Shown: piece after piece, positions 8,930-16,134 of the stretch
Position numbering within the stretch: the first letter of the stretch is position 1
Layout of the letters: each line of letters starts with the position of its first letter
Assembly: GCF_039592695.1 (NCBI RefSeq)
Contig: NZ_JBBUTK010000002.1
Location: 124,001-188,000 of the forward strand
Source: Flagellimonas_A sp039592695
GTDB lineage: Bacteria > Bacteroidota > Bacteroidia > Flavobacteriales > Flavobacteriaceae
Length of the DNA: 64,000 nucleotides
Direction: 5' to 3'
The notes under the pieces: model-generated
The model's input: only the letters and a program-made list of their open reading frames with translations
Told to the model about the DNA's origin: nothing
Database searches by the model: none
Program-made: the position numbers and the translations under genes

Positions 8930-10684
8930 TTAAATAAACCCTAAATCGTACCTTGTGTTGACGCGCCCGTTTTTTCGAACGTTATAGAGAAGTTCGTAAA
9001 GGGTGTTCGGATTAAAAGGTTTCCCGATATGGCCGTCTATTCCTGACCCAATGAATTCATCCATGATATGTGCCCCCGAGGAAGCAGATAGTGCAATGAT
9101 CGGGATATTCAAATCAAATTGCCTGATGGCTTTTGAAGCTTCAAAACCATTCATGATGGGCATCAAAATATCCATCAAGACAACATCATAGCTGTTGTTT
9201 CTACATTTTTCCACGGCCTCTTGTCCATTTTCAGCGACTTCGACCACGGCGTTCCATTTACTCAAGAATTTTTTGACCATCAAAACGTTTATCCGATTGT
9301 CTTCGGCCACAAGCACCGATAGGTTTTCAAGTGATGTTTTGTTTTCAATGACCTTATCATATTGTTTGTGCTTGGGTTTGATTTCACTGATATCAAAGTT
9401 CAAGGCAAAGCTAAAGATAGAGCCAACCCCAGGTTCGCTGTTCAGCAGAATCTTGCCATTCATCAATTCAACCAATTTTTTGCTGATGCTGAGCCCGAGT
9501 CCCGTACCTCCAAATTTTCGAGCTGTGCTCGAATTGGCCTGCGTGAAAGCTTCAAAAATTAGTTCTTGTTTTTGCTTGGGGATGCCTATGCCTGTATCGA
9601 TGACTTCAAAATTGACCTTTACCGAGTCTCTTTCTTTGTTCAGCAAGTCTATTTTTAGTGCCACCTCACCATTCTCGGTAAATTTAATGGCATTGCTCAA
9701 TAGATTGGTCAGTACCTGTGATAGGCGCGTACAATCACCGACCAAATATTCTGGAATTCGTTCATCCTTCTGAATCGAAAATTCAATCTTGTTCTCTTGT
9801 GCTAATTTTCCAAAAGTCGCCAAAAGACCGTTCAAACGGTCGTCTAGGCTGAAGGCAATGGTTTCGAGCTCAATATTTCCGCTTGCTATTTTACCAAAAT
9901 CCAAGATGTCATTTACGAGAGAAAGCAAATGCTCAGATGAATGCTTTAAAACGTTGAGGTTTTCCAATTGGGAATCTTGGGGGTTTTCTAAAAGCAGCAA
10001 GTGTGAAGTACCGATGACCGCATTCAAGGGCGTTCTTATCTCATGGGTTATCGTAGACAAGAATTCATCTTTTGCCCTATTGGCCAATGCTTCTTTTTCT
10101 TTGGCTTTTAAAAGTGAAAGTTCGACTTCTTTTTGTTCGGTGATATCCCAAATGGAACCAATGTAACCTATGGGTGCCCCTTCCTCACTATAAACCTTTT
10201 TAAGGCTGATATCCAACCAAATTTGGGTATTGTTTGAAGTCTTTATTTGCAGCACTTTGCAATAAGCATCAAAGTCTTTGTTGATGAGCCCATTGAACTC
10301 ATGACGATCTTTTCTGGCAAGAAGGTGCAGATATTCAGAATAGGGTTGGCCAAGACAGTCAATAACTTTGAGTCCGGTAAGTTTTTCCCAAGCGGGGTTC
10401 AGATACACCCAATTGCCTTGCAAATCTGTCTCAAATATGACTTCGGCAATATTGTTGACAACATTATCAGGTTTTCGGGTGAATTGCTCAAGCTTTAAAT
10501 CTGTATGCCGTTTCTGTTTTTTATGAATGTTCAGTGATTGCTCAAGCTGGCGTGAACTGATTTCGAACTGATGGTACGATGTGCTTATCATTTGCAGTAA
10601 GCGACCAAGACCAGAATTTGTTTCGTCTGAGATTTGAGCTTGCTCAAGCTGTCTTCTGAGCAAAGGGTGTAGGTCGCCGTGCAT
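8930..10684 (-). CDS. Soluble PAS-domain hybrid histidine kinase
   Basis: This 584-residue cytoplasmic hybrid sensor kinase has no TM segment or signal peptide. Order: an N-terminal helical stretch (1-70) starting MHGDLHPLLRRQLEQ; a PAS domain (about 75-185, ending IGYIGSIWDITEQKEVE); a HisKA domain with THEIRTPLNAV (His214); an HATPase domain with N box NLLSNAIKFTENG and G box GTGLGLSISKK; and a C-terminal receiver domain with DVVLMDILMP (Asp505) and Lys in GKPF. The HPLLxRQL start is found, to my knowledge, in kinases often encoded beside FIST-domain sensors; no FIST gene is visible here. There is no output domain, so a histidine phosphotransfer protein or response regulator elsewhere is expected. 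It is divergent from the small-peptide genes. Confidence 0.93.
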   Translation of the reverse strand: MHGDLHPLLRRQLEQAQISDETNSGLGRLLQMISTSYHQFEISSRQLEQSLNIHKKQKRHTDLKLEQFTRKPDNVVNNIAEVIFETDLQGNWVYLNPAWEKLTGLKVIDCLGQPYSEYLHLLARKDRHEFNGLINKDFDAYCKVLQIKTSNNTQIWLDISLKKVYSEEGAPIGYIGSIWDITEQKEVELSLLKAKEKEALANRAKDEFLSTITHEIRTPLNAVIGTSHLLLLENPQDSQLENLNVLKHSSEHLLSLVNDILDFGKIASGNIELETIAFSLDDRLNGLLATFGKLAQENKIEFSIQKDERIPEYLVGDCTRLSQVLTNLLSNAIKFTENGEVALKIDLLNKERDSVKVNFEVIDTGIGIPKQKQELIFEAFTQANSSTARKFGGTGLGLSISKKLVELMNGKILLNSEPGVGSIFSFALNFDISEIKPKHKQYDKVIENKTSLENLSVLVAEDNRINVLMVKKFLSKWNAVVEVAENGQEAVEKCRNNSYDVVLMDILMPIMNGFEASKAIRQFDLNIPIIALSASSGAHIMDEFIGSGIDGHIGKPFNPNTLYELLYNVRKNGRVNTRYDLGFI

Positions 10685-10886
10685 TGCATTAGGTTAAGTA
10701 TAAATAGAAACCTCTACTTATGATTTGGGATTGTGAATTAAAGGCAATTAATCGAATTGTGTAGGTTTTTTCGACATACACCGCCTTTTTATCGATTTGC
10801 GCATTGAATACCTGAGAAGTTCACATGCAATCTGCTGTAAAATAACAAAGTAGGCAGCATATCGATAACGTTTCATATTTTGGTCA

Positions 10887-10917
10887 GTTCGCAACAGAAT
10901 TTTTCAAGTTCGCAACA
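10887..10917 (+). promoter_or_regulatory. Paired direct repeats, LytTR-type operator candidate
   Basis: The 10-mer GTTCGCAACA occurs at 10887-10896 and again at 10908-10917, exactly 21 bp apart (two helical turns) on the same strand. Known LytTR response-regulator sites are pairs of short imperfect repeats with a GTT core separated by about 12 bp, so phasing and core fit. The second copy ends 3 nt before the TTTTG of the promoter below, the place expected for an activator. The cognate regulator is not in this window. Confidence 0.55.
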
Positions 10918-10920
10918 ATA

Positions 10921-10953
10921 TTTTGTAATTCAACCTGTTAGTATGTACTTTTA
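10921..10953 (+). promoter_or_regulatory. Promoter of the first small-peptide gene
   Basis: TTTTG at 10921-10925 and TACTTTTA at 10946-10953 are 20 nt apart, fitting the Bacteroidota -33/-7 pattern (the last -7 base is A instead of G). The leader to the ATG at 10997 would be about 37 nt. Confidence 0.6.
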
Positions 10954-10996
10954 GTGTCCATTTGTTCCAAATATCAACAATTAACCTATTACAGTT

Positions 10997-11104
10997 ATGG
11001 CCCCAGAACTTAACCAAGTAGCTATTCACGAAGAAATTCAGGTATATCACAACGACTTTTATTCAGGCTTTGCCCGATTGGTAAAAAAGTTGTTTATGCT
11101 GTAA
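10997..11104 (+). CDS. Small peptide, 35 residues, unknown function (paralogue 1)
   Basis: A 35-codon ORF (MAPELNQVAIHEEIQVYHND, then FYSGFARLVKKLFML) sits alone between its own promoter and its own intrinsic terminator. The N-terminal half is polar and acidic; the last 15 residues are amphipathic, basic and hydrophobic. The C-terminus aligns with the next small ORF as F-aromatic-x-G-x5-x-K-L-x-M-hydrophobic. There is no signal peptide, Cys or double-glycine leader. Possibilities are a secreted or membrane-active signalling peptide, a small regulatory protein, or a toxin-like peptide; the sequence does not decide. The isolated architecture and the conserved C-terminus support real coding. Confidence 0.55.
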   Translation: MAPELNQVAIHEEIQVYHNDFYSGFARLVKKLFML

Positions 11105-11127
11105 GCAGTGTGATGACCAAGAAAAAT

Positions 11128-11153
11128 AGACAGGACATTCGTCCTGTTTTTTT
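11128..11153 (+). terminator. Intrinsic terminator of the first small-peptide gene
   Basis: Stem ACAGGAC (11130-11136), loop ATTC, stem GTCCTGT (11141-11147), then a run of seven T including the stem end. It lies 24 nt after the stop codon. Confidence 0.9.
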
Positions 11154-11216
11154 ATGCGGCTAACCTAAAAAGAAAGAAAAAATGTATAAATATGTAAGAA
11201 AATACAACAAATATTG

Positions 11217-11245
11217 ATTTGCTCCGTTTCTATACTGTATTGTTT
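11217..11245 (+). promoter_or_regulatory. Tentative promoter of the second small-peptide gene
   Basis: ATTTG at 11217-11221 and TATTGTTT at 11238-11245 are 16 nt apart. Both fit the consensus poorly. No copy of the GTTCGCAACA repeat is present here, so the two peptide genes may be controlled differently. Confidence 0.25.
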
Positions 11246-11286
11246 TTACAAAGCTATAAAATCTTACAAAACAAAACCTACTTGCA

Positions 11287-11391
11287 ATGGCTGCCCAAAT
11301 TACACAAAACCCTACTGGTGCAATCTATAAAGAGATGGCCCTATTTTTTGGTGGTATCTTAAGTTTTGCCAATAAACTACTTATGTTTTGA
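11287..11391 (+). CDS. Small peptide, 34 residues, unknown function (paralogue 2)
   Basis: A 34-codon ORF (MAAQITQNPTGAIYKEMAL, then FFGGILSFANKLLMF) has its own downstream terminator. Its last 15 residues align without gaps to the end of the upstream peptide FYSGFARLVKKLFML: F1, G4, K11, L12 and M14 are identical and most other positions are conservative. The N-termini are unrelated apart from MA. It is more hydrophobic and less basic than its neighbour. A tandem pair of diverged mini-genes with separate terminators suggests independent dosage or regulation. Function is unknown; coding status rests on the paralogy and the transcription-unit layout. Confidence 0.55.
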   Translation: MAAQITQNPTGAIYKEMALFFGGILSFANKLLMF

Positions 11392-11410
11392 CGGTTGATT
11401 TAGAAAGATG

Positions 11411-11445
11411 AAAAAAGACGGCTCCCCAAAGGCCGTCTTTTTTAT
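11411..11445 (+). terminator. Intrinsic terminator of the second small-peptide gene
   Basis: Stem AAAAAAGACGGC (11411-11422), loop of nine, stem GCCGTCTTTTTT (11432-11443). Strong; it separates the peptide gene from the GNAT gene. Confidence 0.9.
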
Positions 11446-11465
11446 TTCATGTTTACTTTTATGGC

Positions 11466-11987
11466 ATGAAGCCCAAATTGGTAAAGTGCAGACCTGATGA
11501 TGTCGAGATGTTGGCCCATCTTTCAAGAAAGACATTTAAGGAGGCTTTTGAGCACGATAACAATCCTGAAGATTTTGATAGTTACATGAGTATTGCTTTC
11601 AATAGTGATAAGCTAAGCAGTGAACTTGACAATTCAGAATCATTTTTCTTCTTTATTTATGTTGCAGATGATGTTGTGGGCTATTATAAGGTCAACATTG
11701 GCAATGCACAAACCGATGTTCAAGAAGACATCGCCCTTGAGCTTGAACGCATCTATATCTTGAAAGATTTTCAGGGCAGACAATTGGGAACTTGGGCATT
11801 GCACAAGGTCATCGGGTTGGCAAAAAAATTCAAAAAAGAGTACGTATGGCTGGGTGTTTGGGAGCATAACCAACATGCCATTCGGTTTTACGAAAGACAC
11901 GGATTCGAAAAATTTGGAGAACATCCCTATTATATAGGCAATGACAGGCAGACCGATTGGTTGATGCGTTTCAACATCAAAGGGTAG
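11466..11987 (+). CDS. GNAT-family N-acetyltransferase, PaiA-like
   Basis: This 173-residue acetyl-CoA-dependent N-acetyltransferase has one GNAT domain. The acetyl-CoA loop is LKDFQGRQLGTWAL (about 98-111), motif B is VWEHNQHAIRFYERHGFEKFGEH, and the end YYIGNDRQTDWLM is typical of the PaiA subgroup, which in Bacillus acetylates spermidine and spermine. The substrate here is an inference only. A TACTTTTA element (11454-11461) lies 4 nt before the ATG, so the transcript may be leaderless. Its 3' end overlaps the convergent Vsr-like gene by 11 nt. Confidence 0.85.
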   Translation: MKPKLVKCRPDDVEMLAHLSRKTFKEAFEHDNNPEDFDSYMSIAFNSDKLSSELDNSESFFFFIYVADDVVGYYKVNIGNAQTDVQEDIALELERIYILKDFQGRQLGTWALHKVIGLAKKFKKEYVWLGVWEHNQHAIRFYERHGFEKFGEHPYYIGNDRQTDWLMRFNIKG

Positions 11988-12456
11988 CTTCTTTTGATTT
12001 TAAATGAAGCAATACTTGCTCTAAGCAGCCATCCAGGTTTTTCTTGACCTCACTTTCCCAAAAACGGAAGACCGTATAGCCCAATTCGGACAACCCTTTG
12101 TTCACTTCACGATCCCGTTGCATGTTACGCTCGATCTTCGGTATCCAGAATTCGCGATTGCTCTTGATTTTGTGTTTTCGTACTGACCAATTGTGGCCAT
12201 GCCAAAACTCCCCATCAATAAAAATCGCCGTCTTATACTTTTTTAATAGGATGTCGGGCTTTCCGATGAGTTTTTTGTAATCAATACGGTAGCGATACCC
12301 TGCCGCCCAAAGTGCTTTTCTGAATGCCAGCTCAGGCTTGGTGTTCTTGCCCCGAATCTTGCTCATGATCTTTGAGCGCTGCGGAGTCGTATAAAAACCA
12401 TCTTCTTCCCTAAAACGGGGAACCTTGATGCGTTCTTCAGGATATTTTTTGGGCAT
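11977..12456 (-). CDS. Very short patch repair endonuclease (Vsr family), divergent
   Basis: Vsr nicks DNA 5' of T:G mismatches formed by deamination of 5-methylcytosine. The 159-residue product has the family N-terminus RSKIMSKIRGKNTKPELAFRKALWAAGYRYRI, catalytic Asp in GKPDILLKKYKTAIFIDGEFWHGH, and the C-terminal IPKIERNMQRDREVNKGLSELGYTVFRFWESEV. In E. coli Vsr the loop around WHxH carries zinc-binding cysteines; here it reads GEFWHGHNW with no Cys, so the structural zinc site is probably absent or altered. No cytosine methyltransferase lies in the window, so it is an orphan. It is convergent and overlapping with the GNAT gene. It could act on other mismatches. Confidence 0.85.
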   Translation of the reverse strand: MPKKYPEERIKVPRFREEDGFYTTPQRSKIMSKIRGKNTKPELAFRKALWAAGYRYRIDYKKLIGKPDILLKKYKTAIFIDGEFWHGHNWSVRKHKIKSNREFWIPKIERNMQRDREVNKGLSELGYTVFRFWESEVKKNLDGCLEQVLLHLKSKEATL

Positions 12457-12559
12457 ATCCTAAAATACAAAAAGCCAGCCAAAGGCGGGTTGACAAACCT
12501 TGAAGGTCTAAACATCTATTGAATTCCGAGACTTCCTTTTTTATACAGTTCAAGAAGTG

Positions 12560-13213
12560 TTAATCATAGGCATGGTAGAGAACCACAAGATCATCTGCCC
12601 GATTATCTACGTTTATGGTAAAGCCATCTAAATTGAAAGAGGTCAATGAGGCTGTCGTCAAACCCAAAAGATCACCATTTTGGTTGCCGTATCTGATACC
12701 GATGCAATGTGAATTTGAGGCATATCTAGAGATATCATTGATTGAATTACCAGAACCTCCTACGTATATGGTTTGTTGTGCAATTGTACCACTATCGTCT
12801 CTGGCAAAGCCGTTTGCACTACCAAATGAATTTGCGATGCCTCTATCGTTATTTCCTACTGCGTTGTCTGAGTTAAGGTTCAGGCTTTCAACATTGGCAT
12901 GTGCCACAAAACTTATTTGGGAAGGTTGAAAAGGTATGCCGGTGATAGTTTGGTTGCCTGTGCCTGATATCACAAATACCCCCATATAAACCCTCTGATT
13001 GTTTACCACCTCATCCCAAGAAGAACCATTGAATGTATAGACTTTATCGGTATCGGTTGCATAGGCAAAAGCACCTTCTTGCGCACTGGTAATGGCCACG
13101 ATTTCGGCTAATGTTCCAGTGGGCAATCCCATGACCGAGTTCGCATCTATTTGAGCAAAAACAGGTGTGTAGGTGAGAAGAAAGGAAATCGAAAAAAAAT
13201 AAAGAAATTTCAT
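12560..13213 (-). CDS. Secreted protein, unknown, with tail-fibre-like strand motif
   Basis: This 217-residue exported protein has signal peptide MKFLYFFSISFLLTYTPVFA cut before QIDAN. I used the ATG at 13213 because it starts the signal peptide. Residues about 40-75 contain EGAFAYATDTDKVYTFNGSSWDEV, a short motif common in Bacteroidota surface proteins. The rest (GNQTITGIPFQPSQISFVAHANV and following) resembles the beta-sandwich at the ends of phage tail-fibre and related adhesins; this is a weak pattern match. It lies downstream of the sdh operon but after a terminator, so it is probably separate. No enzyme motif is visible. Confidence 0.65.
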   Translation of the reverse strand: MKFLYFFSISFLLTYTPVFAQIDANSVMGLPTGTLAEIVAITSAQEGAFAYATDTDKVYTFNGSSWDEVVNNQRVYMGVFVISGTGNQTITGIPFQPSQISFVAHANVESLNLNSDNAVGNNDRGIANSFGSANGFARDDSGTIAQQTIYVGGSGNSINDISRYASNSHCIGIRYGNQNGDLLGLTTASLTSFNLDGFTINVDNRADDLVVLYHAYD

Positions 13214-13235
13214 ACAAAATAGGTGATACTTACAA

Positions 13236-13269
13236 AACAAAAAACCTATCAATTTATTGTTGACAGGTT
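13236..13269 (-). terminator. Terminator of the sdhCAB operon
   Basis: Read on the minus strand: AACCTGTCAA pairs with TTGATAGGTT (one G-U/mismatch position) around a 7-nt loop, followed by TTTTTTGTTTTG. It lies about 30 nt after the sdhB stop. Confidence 0.75.
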
Positions 13270-13296
13270 CTTCCGTTAATCGAAAAATCAAGTATG

Positions 13297-14043
13297 TTAT
13301 CCCTTAACGCTTGCAGACAAATATTCACGGTTCATCCGTGCAATGTTTTCCAAAGAAATTCCCTTTGGACATTCCACTTCACAGGCCCCTGTATTAGTGC
13401 AGTTGCCAAAGCCTTCGAGATCCATTTGGCGCACCATGTTCATGACCCTATCGGCAGCTTCAACGCGCCCTTGGGGCAACAAAGCAAACTGTGATACTTT
13501 TGCTGAGGTAAAGAGCATAGCACTGGCGTTTTTGCAAGCGGCCACACAGGCCCCGCATCCGATGCAAGTAGCAGCGTTAAACGAAGCGTCTGCCATATCT
13601 TTCTCAATAGGTATTGCGTTGGCATCCACGGGATTACCGGATGTGTTCACAGAGATATAGCCACCTGCCTGTTGAATTCTATCAAAAGCGGTTCTATCTA
13701 CAATCAAGTCTTTGATCACCGGAAATGCAGCAGCACGCCATGGCTCAATGACAATGGTATCACCATCATTAAAGCTGCGCATGTGCAATTGACATACCGT
13801 TATCATAGAATCTGGCCCATGGGGGCGGCCATTGATCATCAATGAGCACGTACCACAAATACCCTCTCGACAATCATGGTCAAATTCTACGGGCTCTTCG
13901 CCTTTTGATATCAATTCTTCATTCAAGACATCCAACATTTCTAAGAATGACATATCGCTTTCAACGCCATTAAGCGCATAATCGACCATTCTACCCTTGG
14001 CGTTGGCATCTTGTTGTCTCCAAATCTTAAGATAAATTTTCAT
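13297..14043 (-). CDS. sdhB: Succinate dehydrogenase/fumarate reductase iron-sulfur subunit
   Basis: SdhB passes electrons from the flavoprotein to the membrane cytochrome through three Fe-S clusters. The chosen ATG at 14043 gives MKIYLKIWRQ and 248 residues. The [2Fe-2S] site is CREGICGTCSLMINGR plus a later Cys (VCQLH), the [4Fe-4S] site is CIGCGACVAAC, and the [3Fe-4S]/third site is CTNTGACEVECPKG. All ligands are present. It is the last gene of sdhC-sdhA-sdhB, 86 nt after sdhA, followed by a terminator. Family knowledge says this type reduces menaquinone in Bacteroidota; direction in vivo cannot be told. Confidence 0.96.
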   Translation of the reverse strand: MKIYLKIWRQQDANAKGRMVDYALNGVESDMSFLEMLDVLNEELISKGEEPVEFDHDCREGICGTCSLMINGRPHGPDSMITVCQLHMRSFNDGDTIVIEPWRAAAFPVIKDLIVDRTAFDRIQQAGGYISVNTSGNPVDANAIPIEKDMADASFNAATCIGCGACVAACKNASAMLFTSAKVSQFALLPQGRVEAADRVMNMVRQMDLEGFGNCTNTGACEVECPKGISLENIARMNREYLSASVKG

Positions 14044-14129
14044 AGCAATCAATTTGTTAATGAGTCAATTTGAAAATGTAGCAATGCTTTTAAAGCAACA
14101 TTGGTACATTGACATATTGTTATATTGAT

Positions 14130-16133
14130 TTATTTATAAGACCTCGTTTTTACTTCAATATTTTCATAGACCAAATCTTCTTTATGCAACTTGGCCTTGC
14201 TTGGTTCCCCTTTATATTCCCAAGCCGAGACATAGGTATAATTTTCGTCATCGCGCAATGCCTCACCTTCAGGGGTTTGGTATTCTTCCCTAAAATGTCC
14301 ACCACAAGATTCATTTCTGTCCAAAGCATCTTTTGCAAAAAGTTCGCCCAGCTCTAAAAAGTCGGCGACGCGGCCCGCTTTTTCCAACTCTTGGTTCTTG
14401 GCATCAGGTTTTCCGGGTACTTTGACATTTTCCCAAAAGTCCTTGCGCAGCTCTGCAATTTCTTGCATGGCATCCTTCAAGTCCTTTGCATTTCGTGCCA
14501 TACCACACTTGTTCCACATAATCTTGCCCAATTTTTTGTGGTAATGGTCCACAGAGTGGATGCCATTGGTAGACATCAATTTTTCAATACGGTCACGCAC
14601 GTTTTTCTCCGCCTCATCAAATTCAGGTAAATCTGTGGGAATGGCCCCCGTTCTAATATCATCTGACAAATAATCACCAATGGTATAAGGCAGTACAAAA
14701 TAGCCATCGGCCAAACCCTGCATCAATGCGGATGCCCCCAATCGGTTCGCACCGTGATCACTGAAATTGGCCTCACCAGCGGCATAACAACCGGGTATCG
14801 TGGTCTGCAGGTTATAATCAACCCAAAGACCGCCCATGGTATAGTGCACCGCCGGATAGATCATCATAGGGGTTTTATACGGATTTTGATCTACTATCTT
14901 CTCGTACATCTGAAAGAGGTTACCATATTTGGCCTCAATAATCTCTTCGCCCAGTTTTCTTACAGTGGCGTCATCAGGGTCTTTCATGCCGGAGGTCAAT
15001 GCCTTTTCACGGCCATAACGCATGATGGCGGCATCGAAATCCAAATACACTGCTTCCCCCGTTTTGTTAACGCCATAACCTGCGTCACAACGTTCTTTGG
15101 CCGCCCTTGATGCCACGTCGCGGGGCACGAGATTTCCAAAGGCGGGGTATCTTCTTTCCAAATAGTAATCACGTTCTTCTTCACCCAGCTGGGTAGGCTT
15201 CAACTTACCCTCACGAATGGCTTGGGCATCTTCCAAACGTTTTGGCACCCAAATACGGCCATCATTCCGCAGTGATTCTGACATCAATGTCAATTTCGAT
15301 TGATGGTCTCCTGAAACGGGAATACAGGTCGGGTGAATTTGGGTAAAGCATGGGTTTGCAAAAAAAGCACCCCTTTTGTGGGCTTTCCAGGCGGCCATGA
15401 CATTGGCGCCCATACAGTATGTTGATAGAAAGAACAAGTTTCCGTAACCCCCTGTTGCCAAAACAACGGCATGGCCTGAATGTCGTTCAATTTCACCGGT
15501 AACAAGGTTTCTTGCGATGATACCGCGTGCTTTTCCATCCACCAGAACCAAATCCAACATTTCATGTCGGGTATACGATTTGATTTTACCACGTTGGATC
15601 TGACGGTTCATGGCTGCGTAAGCTCCCAACAACAATTGCTGTCCTGTTTGTCCTTTGGCATAAAAAGTTCTCGAGACGAGAACACCTCCGAAAGAACGGT
15701 TATCCAACAGACCACCATATTCACGGGCAAAGGGAACCCCTTGTGCCACACACTGGTCAATGATATTTGTTGATACTTCCGCCAAACGGTGTACATTCGC
15801 TTCCCGTGAACGGTAGTCCCCACCTTTTACGGTATCATAGAACAGTCGATAGACGCTGTCGCCATCACCTTGGTAGTTTTTTGCCGCATTGACACCACCC
15901 TGAGCAGCAATAGAGTGGGCACGTCTTGGCGAATCTTGGTAGCAAAAGGTCTTTACGTTGTAGCCCAGTTCTGCAAGTGTAGCGGCAGCAGAACCCCCGG
16001 CAAGGCCGGTACCCACAACGATGACATCGATGTTTCGTTTGTTGGCCGGATTGACCAGATTGATTTCGTTTTTATGTTTGGTCCATTTTTCGGCCAATGG
16101 CCCGGATGGAACTTTGGAATCCAATACGCTCAT
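14130..16133 (-). CDS. sdhA: Succinate dehydrogenase/fumarate reductase flavoprotein subunit
   Basis: SdhA oxidises succinate to fumarate (or the reverse) with covalent FAD on the cytoplasmic side of the membrane. The 667-residue length fits the large Bacteroidota/epsilonproteobacterial form. The FAD-binding motif is VVGTGLAGGSAAATLAELG (about 39-57), the flavinylation segment is RAHSIAAQGGVNAAKN, and the substrate region includes HPTCIPVSGDHQSKLTLMSESLRNDGRIW. A second FAD segment, GANRLGASALMQGLADGYF, is near the C-terminal third. It is separated from sdhC by a single base, so translation is probably coupled. The C-terminus ends EVKTRSYK. Confidence 0.97.
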   Translation of the reverse strand: MSVLDSKVPSGPLAEKWTKHKNEINLVNPANKRNIDVIVVGTGLAGGSAAATLAELGYNVKTFCYQDSPRRAHSIAAQGGVNAAKNYQGDGDSVYRLFYDTVKGGDYRSREANVHRLAEVSTNIIDQCVAQGVPFAREYGGLLDNRSFGGVLVSRTFYAKGQTGQQLLLGAYAAMNRQIQRGKIKSYTRHEMLDLVLVDGKARGIIARNLVTGEIERHSGHAVVLATGGYGNLFFLSTYCMGANVMAAWKAHKRGAFFANPCFTQIHPTCIPVSGDHQSKLTLMSESLRNDGRIWVPKRLEDAQAIREGKLKPTQLGEEERDYYLERRYPAFGNLVPRDVASRAAKERCDAGYGVNKTGEAVYLDFDAAIMRYGREKALTSGMKDPDDATVRKLGEEIIEAKYGNLFQMYEKIVDQNPYKTPMMIYPAVHYTMGGLWVDYNLQTTIPGCYAAGEANFSDHGANRLGASALMQGLADGYFVLPYTIGDYLSDDIRTGAIPTDLPEFDEAEKNVRDRIEKLMSTNGIHSVDHYHKKLGKIMWNKCGMARNAKDLKDAMQEIAELRKDFWENVKVPGKPDAKNQELEKAGRVADFLELGELFAKDALDRNESCGGHFREEYQTPEGEALRDDENYTYVSAWEYKGEPSKAKLHKEDLVYENIEVKTRSYK

Positions 16134-16134
16134 A

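Noticed and set aside
8917..8940. GGTTTATTT/AAATAAACC hairpin at the end of the hybrid kinase gene
   Set aside because: It pairs well but has no T-run on either strand, so I do not call it a terminator.
9195..9773. Antisense ORF over the PAS hybrid kinase
   Set aside because: Shadow of the HATPase and receiver coding sequence; product is low in any known pattern.
13343..13660. Antisense ORF over sdhB
   Set aside because: Shadow of a conserved subunit gene with all iron-sulfur ligands intact.
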